64,000 nt of DNA from Hydra vulgaris (Eukaryota; Cnidaria; Hydrozoa; Anthoathecata; Hydridae), in contig NC_088920.1 in assembly GCF_038396675.1 (NCBI RefSeq), positions 66,201,001 through 66,265,000 of the forward strand. Direction: 5' to 3'. Below, in pieces: positions 23,384 through 32,030 of the stretch. Every line of letters begins with the position of its first letter. Within the stretch, counting starts at the first letter, position 1. The notes below the pieces were generated by a model, which saw nothing but the letters and a program-made list of their open reading frames with translations, was not told the DNA's origin and did no database searches. Position numbers and translations under genes: made by a program.

Positions 23384-23739
23384 TACTATTTGCCTAGTTG
23401 ATTATTTAATGAGATATCGACTATTATATAATACAATTTGATGAGATCTACTACTATATAAATGTATAATTTAGCCAGAAAAAAAATCAATGGTTTTTAA
23501 GCATTTTTATTGTTTTTTAGGAGGGAGGGGGGGGGGAAGGAGTTCACAAAAACTGACATCATATATAACGGGGAGTTGGCCAAAAATTGACAGTTTGACA
23601 AAGGGGGGAGGGGTAGTCAAAAAATTTTGAAAAAACACTGACATCATTTATGGATGACCCCTTATGGATGATTATATCATTGGTTTATTTCTACTTAAAA
23701 ATTTTTAATGTCACGCTAATCTCTCGTGAAACTTATTGC
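23384..23739. other. G-rich non-coding block
   Basis: No gene. At 23518-23540 there is an extended G run (gggaggg followed by ten Gs), and near 23600 another (ggggggaggggtag). The words tgacatcat and tggatgacccc recur at 23560, 23640 and 23650, as in the ends of some DNA transposons. No paired terminal repeat could be mapped. Confidence 0.4.
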
Positions 23740-23888
23740 AAAACTTCAAATGAAAGGGGATTTGATGATAAGACTACAGTCTTCTACTTGCTCCTGTCAT
23801 TATTCTAATTCTTATCTAATTTATAAATGTATTAAAGCTAATTGTATATAAAAGTGACGAAATAAATAAATAAATAAAAAAAAGCCTT
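23740..23888 (+). mobile_element. LINE 3' end with hairpin and AAAT tail
   Basis: A 3'-UTR-like segment contains the hairpin aagact-ac-agtctt (23770-23783). About 80 bp later it ends in (AAAT)n and an A tract (23860-23882). A stable 3' hairpin followed by a short microsatellite tail is usual for CR1/L2-type LINEs. No coding part is attached, so the insertion is very strongly 5'-truncated. Confidence 0.5.
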
Positions 23889-23904
23889 AGTATTAAATAC
23901 AAAA

Positions 23905-24860
23905 TGAAGCAAATTCGGCTTGCTACCCGCCATCATCCAGCATAACGATAATGTATAATGATAGTTTAATGATAAATATAAACGCCAGTATAATGATAAA
24001 TATAAACGCAAAAATCAATCGCAAGATCTCTTAGACCATACAGTATGCCGTATTATAAAGATAAAGTCACAATCGACAAATTACAATTGTCTTAAGCTGT
24101 TCGCTAAATGGGGACGTGATGGATCCTCCCGACAAAGTGAGTATAAACAAACTCTACCGGAAGAAAACGAACAAATATCGGATGCTAATTTATTTATAGT
24201 TTCCCCTGTTCCGATTCGACTAGCAGACAAAGAAACTTCTGCAGTTATATGGCAGAACCCTTCTTGCTCATCTGTTAGATTTTTCAGATTAATTTTATTA
24301 GAATTTGCAAAAGAAAATGCCAATAAAAACTACAGTGGTTGTCAGTAAGATTGAAGCCAAAATTAATCAATTGATTCCAATTTTTGTTAATTCAGAAAAT
24401 AAGCAACTTAAAAAAAAAAGTCTAAAAAACGTTTCCGAGACGTGCTTGGTTTGCACATTGATAAACCTTGTCAAGATTCTGGTACTACATACCAACTTCG
24501 GTCTATAAAGTACTATAGTAAAGTATACATGGTACTAAAATAATAGAGCATTATGCAGTTTTGCCTATAGGATAATTATCCAAAGAGGCTCAGGAAGCCA
24601 ATAAAGACTACAAGAAATATAGGTTACATCACACAAGGTTCCATACTATCAACAGGAAGTCAATAAAGACTACAAGAAATATAGGTTACATCACACAAGG
24701 TTCCATACTATCAACAAACAAAGATGTTCTGCATATTATGTTATATACATTTGATCCTTATATATTTAGCTAAAATAAACCAAGTTTTTTAATATCCAAA
24801 TAATTGTTTGACGAAGCTAAAGAATTGTTGGAAATAGAAGGTGATGAATTTTTAATTATT
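23905..24860 (+). pseudogene. RAG1/Transib-like transposase, catalytic-core piece
   Basis: Plus-strand codons read NEANSACYPPSSSITI (23905), DLLDHTVCRIIKI, KLFAKWGRDGSSRQSEYKQ (24094) and LFIVSPVPIRL, then AVIWQNPSCSSVRFFRL. After a shift come VVSKIEAKINQLIPIFVN, VLGLHIDKPCQDSGTT and finally IEHYAVLPIG, LSKEAQEANKDYKKYR, HTRFHTI and TNKDVLHIMLYTFDPYI. The GRDG position corresponds to the first catalytic Asp of RAG1/Transib (usually CDG). The EAQEANKDYKKYR block corresponds to the segment with the third catalytic Glu. The middle of the core, where the second Asp should be, is deleted. A 62-bp tandem duplication (24592-24715) and several frameshifts break the C-terminal part. Confidence 0.7.
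24592..24715 (+). repeat. 62-bp exact-type tandem duplication
   Basis: Two adjacent 62-bp units (24592-24653 and 24654-24715), starting aggaagcca and aggaagtca, differ by a single base. They duplicate part of the C-terminal coding region of the RAG1/Transib-like relic. 62 is not a multiple of three, so the second copy shifts the frame. Confidence 0.95.
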
Positions 24861-25846
24861 AATAATAATTTAATTTAGGATTATTAATAATAATTTAGTT
24901 TTAAACTTATTTTAAGCAAAAGTGTAACTTTAATTGTTATTTTAATATAACTGTATAATTTGTATGAAATTTCGTATAACTTTATCTTTGTTATTTTTTT
25001 TACAAAATGTTTGATTTCTTTTATTACCTAGATACGTCACAAATACGTGAAAAATATCAAGGCGAAAAATCACATAACAGAATTATTGATTTTTGAAAAA
25101 ATACCGGTTGGTCCCATTGTGCGTTGTAGTGGTGACAAAAAATACGAATAATCTTATCTACTCATTTGATAATGTTATGTGACTACATTAAGGTTTAATT
25201 TAGATTAGTAAAAGCCCATACACTTTTTTTTGTTGTATTTTGGCTGGCGCGATGTAATTTTTTGGTCATTTTAGTGATGGCAAAAGTATGGATTTTCAAA
25301 AATTTTGAAAACAATATTTTTAATTTACTTTAAATCTGTTACTAATAATCCTTTTTTGCAAAAAATTTTGTTACTTATAATCGTTTTTTGCAGGGAAAGT
25401 TGAAAATTGTTTTTTTTTTTAGAGCTTTTTATCAAAAAGTGCGAGAACTTAAATGGAAAGTTTCGAATTGACCATTTCATACGGCACTGTAGTATTGTAA
25501 GTATTCACGCTTACGCATAAGAGATACTGGAGTTTATGTGTTTTTGGACAAATACGTAACTTTTAGGACCATCGTTTCTTTTTTACTTTACGAAGAAAGC
25601 AATAGGTTGTATGAATTGCAAAGATTCCAGTCAAAATTGATCAGATATTTTTAGTCAGATTTTTTTTCAATAGTTGCATTTTTTTCAGAATTTATAGACT
25701 GTTTCTAGAAAAACGTTTTCTTTAAACAGTCATGATTATAGGCGACGCTTTTAGTGTCTTGAATGTTCAAATACTTTGCGTCAATATGATTTCAAATATT
25801 TTGATAATCGATTAAGCAATCCTTATTTTGTCGGCGTTAGACAATA
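24861..25846. other. non-coding stretch
   Basis: No gene seen. T and A tracts are common. I searched by eye for the end of the RAG1/Transib-like element: a CATTGTG (25114-25120) is compatible with a Transib terminus, but no partner on the other side was found. Confidence 0.35.
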
Positions 25847-25906
25847 CCCTGACGAAATAATAATAAAGCCAGATGCATATCTGGCTTTATTATTATTTCG
25901 TCAGGG
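25847..25906. repeat. 60-bp palindrome, 28-bp perfect arms
   Basis: The arms 25847-25874 and 25879-25906 are perfect reverse complements (left arm begins ccctgacgaaataataataa), separated by the 4-nt loop gcat. It would fold into a cruciform or a long RNA hairpin. It abuts a MITE-like inverted repeat that starts immediately to the right. Confidence 0.95.
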
Positions 25907-26064
25907 ATAGTGCAACTCCGCGTAACTAGCATTGAGTAATACCGCGTATCTGCGCTACAGATATTAGGTCTTAAAGTTATTAATTTATTTACTCAATATT
26001 AATTGGCTAGATCTGATACGCTGTATTATACAATGTTAGTTACGCGGATTTACACAACCCCCGA
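25905..26064. mobile_element. short MITE with roughly 40-bp inverted ends
   Basis: The left end reads tagtgcaactccgcgtaact at about 25908. The right end, read as reverse complement from 26062, gives tgtgtaaatccgcgtaacta. Both continue with a cattg...taata...gcgtatc run, so the arms align over about 40 bp with several mismatches. The element is about 155 bp and has no coding capacity. Target-site duplication not resolved, because the left end meets the 60-bp palindrome. Confidence 0.6.
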
Positions 26065-26383
26065 CGATTTACCTTTAATACAAGTGCAATTATTTTTAAC
26101 TTATACTCATTTTTATTTTATACCCAATTTATACCATTTATCAAGATAATTTTTCATGAAAATAAATGTTATGCTATGTAAAGATAAATTTCATCATACT
26201 TAAATTATTTAGAGTTTATTTTAATACACTATTATTACAAATATAATAATTAAAATAAATAAACACTATTTATCTTAGATTTATAGTACAAATCAGATTC
26301 ATAAAAAAAAATTGACATAATTTTTTAAAGATCTTTATATTGCCATAGTTACCATGCATGCCATGATCAAAAATTTAAGATTT
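26065..26383. other. 3' flank of ALG10
   Basis: A+T-rich sequence with no other gene. It contains the probable ALG10 poly(A) signal listed separately. Confidence 0.5.
26215..26220 (-). terminator. probable ALG10 poly(A) signal
   Basis: The plus strand has tttatt, that is AATAAA on the minus strand, about 165 bp after the ALG10 stop codon (26386-26384). Other A/T-rich words nearby make this only the best candidate. Confidence 0.4.
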
Positions 26384-27400
26384 TTACCACATAAAACGTT
26401 GTAAAGAATGATCAACCCAACTGAAAGGTTTAAACAAAAACATATAAAATGTAAAACCGTTTACAAGTAAATACATAAAATATTCAAGAGCTAATTCTTT
26501 GAAACTTGAAACAGGAAGATGAAGTTTAAACAAAATATATGGCACAATATAATATCGAAATTCAAGCAACTTTTGAGGAATCAACACAACAGAAGCGCAC
26601 AAAATAAAAAGGAAAATCCATATTTTCTTATTTGATTTACTCATCTCATTGTACATAATCATCCAACTAAGAAAATACGCAGGTATTAGCATGTAACGGG
26701 AGTACCAAGATCTGTTTATGATCTTTCTCCAAACATAGAATGTGTAATGTCTATTATCGGCTAAGAGGTATCTGTGAGCCATAGTGAAATGATGCACCAT
26801 TAAAAACATTGCAACAAAAGTCAAAATGCAGAACCATATGTTTCTTTTCTTTATCGAAACTACAAATTGTTTGTATCTCGTCAATAAATGACAAGAAAAA
26901 AACATAACAAATATGCTAAAGTAAAGAATTTGTGGAAAATTCAAAGAAACTTCATGATTTGTTCGATCTCCAACAACCAGTCCATTATTTTTATAAACAA
27001 ATACTACAAACCCAACAAACACCGACAGATATGGATAAAATGTTAATAAAAGTTTCCAGAAGTTGTTCAGGCCACCCAGTATAACATCAAATAGAGCTTG
27101 CAGTAAACCACGATCATTACTTTCAGTTAAATTCTGAGCGCTTAAAAATTCCAAACAGCTATTTGCGAAAACAAAAAAAATCCAAACAACATTTGTTTGA
27201 CGGAAAAAAATAGCCACAGTTCCACTTACTGCAGAAAAAAAGTGGTACTTTTTAAGTGATAATAAATAACTTAACAAAACAAAACAAGTCGAACCTACAT
27301 CTGTATAGTAAAAAAATGAGAAAAAATACAACAAAGGAAAATTTAAAAGGGTTAACGCCATTGCATCTGCTTTAATGTTGAATTCTTTTGATAAACTTTT
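26384..27400 (-). CDS. alg10: ALG10 exon 2: dolichyl-P-Glc alpha-1,2-glucosyltransferase, residues 146-483
   Basis: ALG10 transfers the third, alpha-1,2-linked glucose from dolichyl-phosphate-glucose to the dolichol-linked oligosaccharide in the ER lumen, the last step before transfer to nascent protein. This exon encodes 338 residues and contains most of the multi-pass membrane body. Family words are clear: LYFFSFFYYTDVGS, FFRQTNVVW, NNGLVVGDRTNHEVSLNFPQ, LLADNRHYTFYVWR and the conserved C-terminal end QRFMW followed by TAA. The acceptor is tttcttttag at 27410-27401. The exon opens AAA AGT in phase 0, matching the phase of exon 1. Joined, the protein is 483 residues, near the usual length of about 470. 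It appears intact. Confidence 0.93.
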   Translation of the reverse strand, partial: KSLSKEFNIKADAMALTLLNFPLLYFFSFFYYTDVGSTCFVLLSYLLSLKKYHFFSAVSGTVAIFFRQTNVVWIFFVFANSCLEFLSAQNLTESNDRGLLQALFDVILGGLNNFWKLLLTFYPYLSVFVGFVVFVYKNNGLVVGDRTNHEVSLNFPQILYFSIFVMFFSCHLLTRYKQFVVSIKKRNIWFCILTFVAMFLMVHHFTMAHRYLLADNRHYTFYVWRKIINRSWYSRYMLIPAYFLSWMIMYNEMSKSNKKIWIFLFILCASVVLIPQKLLEFRYYIVPYILFKLHLPVSSFKELALEYFMYLLVNGFTFYMFLFKPFSWVDHSLQRFMW

Positions 27401-27471
27401 CTAAAAGAAAAAAACTATTTTTATATCACGTAAACAAATATATTTTAACATATTTAAAATATATATTGTCA

Positions 27472-27654
<183 letters not shown>

Positions 27655-27699
27655 GCAGCAGCAGGCTTCCTTTTTTTAGCCTTTAGCCTTCCTTTTTTA

Positions 27700-27870
27700 T
27701 GCTGTTTCTCTAATAATGCTCAATGCTCAAACGAGCTATCATCTCTATTACAAGAAATCAAAACTCATTCTTGCTTGGCTTCTTATTTAACAAGTTGCAT
27801 CCTTTTTTTGTATCTGTCCCTATTTATTAAATACTGGCATAAATATATGCCAGAATTTAAACAATAGTAA
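27700..27870 (+). pseudogene. possible LINE C-terminal scrap
   Basis: Codons give NNAQCSNELSSLLQEIKTH, which resembles the NGHCS-ELSSL-P segment at the C-terminus of the LINE family at 30250-31398. No further similarity follows, so this is a weak call. Confidence 0.3.
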
Positions 27871-29922
27871 ATGCAAGAATAAAATTATAATATATAAAGA
27901 ATTATAAATTTATTTCTAGTCCAGGCTATCAACTCCTGCTAAATCTTACAGTTTTGCCAGGGCAGGATTTGCAAAAAGTCTCATTTTTAGCCGGGGCCGG
28001 GGCTCTGGCCACTTTCTGCCAGAGGAGAATATACTATTGTCACTTTAGCCGAGATCATTACTCCTTTTTTTTTTCATTTAATTTTATTTGAAGCTTTCTC
28101 TTAACCTTAAATTCAAAAACGCAAACCTTGCATAACAAGGCCTCTGCCTTACAAGTAAATATCTTTCTGAAAAGTCTTACAAGTAAGAATTTTTCTGAAA
28201 AGTCTTACAAGTAAGTATCTTTTTGAAAAGCTTTACAAGTATCTTTCTGAACTTTTTTTTGTCTGAATAATCTAACTTTTGTCTTTTTTTTTTGGTACAT
28301 CCTATGACATTTTGAATTGCTTATTTTTTATCTTGTAATTTTTGTAACTTTTTCTTCTTATTTGCCACTATTAATACTGTACTACAAAGTTTAAAATAAA
28401 AGGCCACATTCACAAAATTCGATGTTTGTTGCCTTAATTTTAAATTGTAAAAAGCAAATAATATGAGTTGAACTTTGATAATTTGACCGTCAAAAATACC
28501 TAAAATATGTACCTTGATTCCTCATTTTACATTTAAAAAATTTGAGTGAAATTTAAATCCGCCATATAAAAGACTTTCAAATTTCAGATTTGAAATCTCT
28601 CATAAAGTTTTTGGAAAAATACTAAACCTGCATAAACTAACACAACTTAAAGCTGAATATCTCAAGAACCAAAAGAAGTCGGTTACTCAAAAGAAGTTGG
28701 TTACTCAAATTTTTAGAATTTCTAAATTTTTATAAACCCTCTTACATATGAAAACAAGCAAAAATAAAAAAACAGAATTTTGTATATATTACACGAAAAA
28801 CCATATATGAAAAAAGTAAAAAAAATTAATGAAAGTATAAAAATTAACTTTTTATTTTAGACAATGAATCTTTTTTTAACTTGAACAAAAGCACGCTTGC
28901 TGGTAACAATTGATTCTGTACTGAAAATTTTAAAGCTTATCTATAAATAATATTAATCATAATTTTAAGTCAAAGTTTGAGCCAAAGATTTTTGATAATT
29001 TATAATCTGTAAGATAAGTTTGATAAGTTGTTTCAGCTAAAAGTTTTAGTAACCATAGTAACCACCATTGTTTGCATCATCAAAAATGGTAATAAATCAA
29101 CATGTTAGAAGAAATATTAAGCAATGCCTTCATATATTACTAGAACCATAAAAAAATACAAAATTTTTCGAACCTTTGATCAAGAATCATCTCAATCTTT
29201 GACAGCAAAAAAAAAATTAAAAAAATAAGTATGTGTAAAAAAAATGAGAAACCTGCTAATGTCCCAGAGGTTTGTCCAATTTAAAACTTTAGAGAAACTT
29301 TAAACACCTAGTTTACAATATTTGATAATCCAATAATCCAATAAGATAAAAAAAGCATAGTAAGGATAAAAAAAATTAAAAACTTTTTGGAGAAACTGTT
29401 TCAGAATGTCCAAAATTACCAATAAGCAATAGAACTCAAAAAATTAATGTCATATTTTATTCAAGTCAAATATATAACAATTTTAATGTTGTATTAACTG
29501 ACCTATACGGTTTGGAAGGTTCAGGATTAGGATTGGGATTATATTTTTCATTTATTGTTTTTACTTTTCTTTAAAAATTCAACTTTATGCAAAAATAAAA
29601 AAATGTATAAGATAAATTCACAACATTTTCTATCTTACAGCCAGAATCTTAAACTTCTGTTTAACTCTTTTTACAACAAAATTCCACCGAGAATTAAAAC
29701 AACAACCTTTTTTTTTTGGAAGTGACAGAAATCTTTCTCAAAATTAAATTTCCAATTTCCACTAAAAAATTATGAGTTAAAAACAGAAACGGTGAACTAT
29801 GGGGTTAAATGAACTACATTAATTCTTAACTTTGTAAAAAAGACTTTTATTAATTATGTTTAAACTAAAAAATGACTCTATAAACTCTCCCTATAAATTT
29901 TAAATTGATTTTAATCACACTT
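27871..29922. other. intronic non-coding stretch
   Basis: No gene seen. At 28150-28252 a unit of about 28-33 bp (cttacaagtaagtatctttctgaaaag) is repeated three to four times imperfectly. At 28666-28705 ggttactcaaaagaagt is duplicated. The rest is A+T-rich filler. Confidence 0.5.
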
Positions 29923-30240
29923 TCCAGCATTTTTTGGTCTTCGAGATATCTGACTTTCAGACATGGAGCTAACTCCAAATATCTATATGTTTATACTTAT
30001 GTCAAATAAAGATGCTTTGCAAAAAATTGGGGTTATTGGAGCCTGAGAACAAAAAACCCCAAAATTTTCGCTCCCCCTGCCCCAAACGTGAGTGCAAATT
30101 ATGAGGCATTTTTGTTCCCAGGCTCCAATCATTGCAATTTTTTGCAAAGCATCCTTATTTGACATAAGTATAAACATAAAAATGCTTGGAGTTTGTTCCA
30201 TGTCTGGAAGTTAGTTATCTTGAAGACCAAAACATGCTGG
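29923..30240. mobile_element. palindromic MITE, roughly 130-bp inverted arms
   Basis: The left arm (29923-30054) and right arm (30109-30240) are inverted copies. Both contain, read inwards from the end, ccagca(t/a)...ttggtcttc, cagacatgga, atgtttatacttatgtcaaa and gcaaaaaatt, then tggagcctg-gaacaaaaa. The centre of about 55 bp is unpaired and C-rich. There is no coding capacity. A diverged relative occurs at 2540-2876. Confidence 0.85.
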
Positions 30241-30249
30241 ATCCACCCC

Positions 30250-31398
30250 TGCAAGCTGGAAGTTCTTTAAAGCAGTGTCCATTATACTATATGTAGAAAA
30301 GAGAGACCCAAGCAACATTACGACAATGTGATAATGGTTGGAGGTTGGCTGTAAGACTAGGTCCCACTATGTTTACAACGCGTTTTTGCACCTTGTCTAA
30401 AAGAGAAAGGCATCATTGGAAGATCAGCCTCAGATATGGCAACAGTATTCCATACAAGGATGGATTTGAGATTTATAGAGATAAAAAATAGAATCCAGAC
30501 TTAGAATGCATCGAGCACAATAAAGAGATGCAACTTTAGCAGATGCTAAAATTGCAATGGATATGATATATGGTTTCCAAGAAAGATCGGAAATAAGAGT
30601 TAATCCTAGAAGATGAGGGATAGATGACTCATCAAGTACATTACCATTCATAAATATAGGATGACCTAAATTATTGCAATAATGATTGGCAGATTGGTTG
30701 TTATCAGAACTAAAGTTCACCAGCCACTGTGAGCCCCATGCTGTAGCAGAAGTGAGATCTCTTTCAAGCTCAAATGCCCCCATGATTCGGGTTGTCAAGA
30801 AAGCAAGTTGGAAAATTGACTATTTGAGAAATTGAGAAAGTCATAAGTAGTGGGCCTTAATGCCTGCAGAGTCATTGCCACTAGACCCAGGCCATTCAGT
30901 GTGATGAGCATTAAAGTCACCAACAACAATGATATTGGCTGATGGATAAAGAGAGAGGACTTGGTCAATTTGATCAGAAATAACATTGAAAAGAGTGCAG
31001 TCTTGAGATGAAGGAGAGCGATATAGAACAAAGAGAAAGGCGATAGAGTGAAATGCTGCACAACAAAAGCACATAAAAGTATAGTCTGTGGATTCAAACC
31101 TAGTTTCCGGACAAATGGGTGAATTCTTACAAATGTAGATGTCTAGGCCAAGCATGTGACTATAGGAGTCTTTACAAATTAAAGGAAGATAACCATCAAC
31201 ACTATGATCACAAGATAAGACAGTTGAACTCAAATTAGTCTCACAAAGAGCAATTAGGTCTGGTGAACTTTGCAAGAGATAAAACTCAACAGAAGAAAAG
31301 TTACTTCGAAGACCACCAATATTAATGAATGATAGATTTAGAGAACTTGGTGATGACAATGGTTTTTTGTGTTTTATAGTTTTTGGTACTTTTCTCAT
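30250..31398 (-). pseudogene. LINE ORF2 relic: endonuclease fused to reverse-transcriptase C-terminus
   Basis: On the minus strand 31398-30841 encodes an apurinic-like endonuclease: LSLSFINIGGLRSNFSS-type N-terminus, LIALCETNLSS with the catalytic Glu, FVLYRSPSSQDC and IIVVGDFNAHHTEWPG. Within about 40 bp the sequence changes to a reverse-transcriptase thumb and C-terminus (30798-30430: LTSATAWGSQWLVNFSSDN, PHLLGLTLISDLSWKPYI, SLYCARCILSLDSIFYLYKS, MEYCCHIW). The fingers and the FADD palm are missing, so an internal deletion removed the catalytic centre. The minus-strand 3' part continues to about 30250 with ELPAC-type codons. Confidence 0.8.
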
Positions 31399-32030
31399 TT
31401 TTAGATTTGTAAAAGAACTTGAATCAAAGCATAGATAGAAATCAGTACACCTTATTTAATAGTCCAAGCAATTGCCTCATTACTATTATTAAACCCTAAG
31501 CTGTAACAAAGGGTTTCAAATGTGGCCTCAACAATGCACACCAAAAGTAGGAACAAGGATATGATCCATGCACAACATGGCACTGTTAGTACTCTAATAT
31601 TTTACAGCTGTTGATGGAATCAGCTTCTCTGACAGCTACCACAGAGTTTGGGAAACTGGACTACCAGCCAGCCTCAGAACCATAAAACTGAGTTTTAGAG
31701 CAGTACCCTCATTAGGAGATAATAGAATGAGTTGCCTAGTCATAAAAACAGAAACACATGCAAAAACATGCCTAGGAGGACTTCTACAAGACAGTAGCTG
31801 GATGCATTTAACATCTGCCCAATATGAATATTTTTATCGAGACACCTTTACCCTTTACTCAACCAAGAGCCCCAAGGCAGGGGGTGTTTTAAGCTGGAGC
31901 TGGCTTCTCCTAGCCTTTGCCTAAAAAAGTATCTACAAGGCAGCATGACATAAAACAGGTTGTACTGGGTTACATGTTACCAGTAGCAGGACAACCTGAC
32001 CTTAATTGAATAACCGGACATAAATTAACC
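31399..32030 (-). mobile_element. probable 5' untranslated region of the preceding LINE
   Basis: It has no sustained frame on the minus strand. Part of it (31680-31700, ctctaaaactcagttttatggttc in short) recurs in the other LINE-rich area at 34555-34580, which suggests it belongs to the repeat. Upstream boundary uncertain. Confidence 0.35.

Noticed and set aside
23518-23545. G-quadruplex regulatory element
   Set aside because: The G run could fold, but nothing nearby is a live gene; no basis for a regulatory claim.
24081-24323. 80-codon minus-strand frame
   Set aside because: Antisense of the RAG1/Transib-like catalytic segment, whose plus-strand codons match a family.
25114-25120. CATTGTG as a Transib right end for the RAG1-like gene
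   Set aside because: No matching inverted partner near 17-18 kb and no 5-bp duplication found.
29983-30201. 72-codon minus-strand frame
   Set aside because: Lies wholly inside the palindromic MITE arms.
31727-31924. 65-codon plus frame in the ALG10 intron
   Set aside because: Overlaps presumed LINE leader sequence read on the other strand, with no motif.
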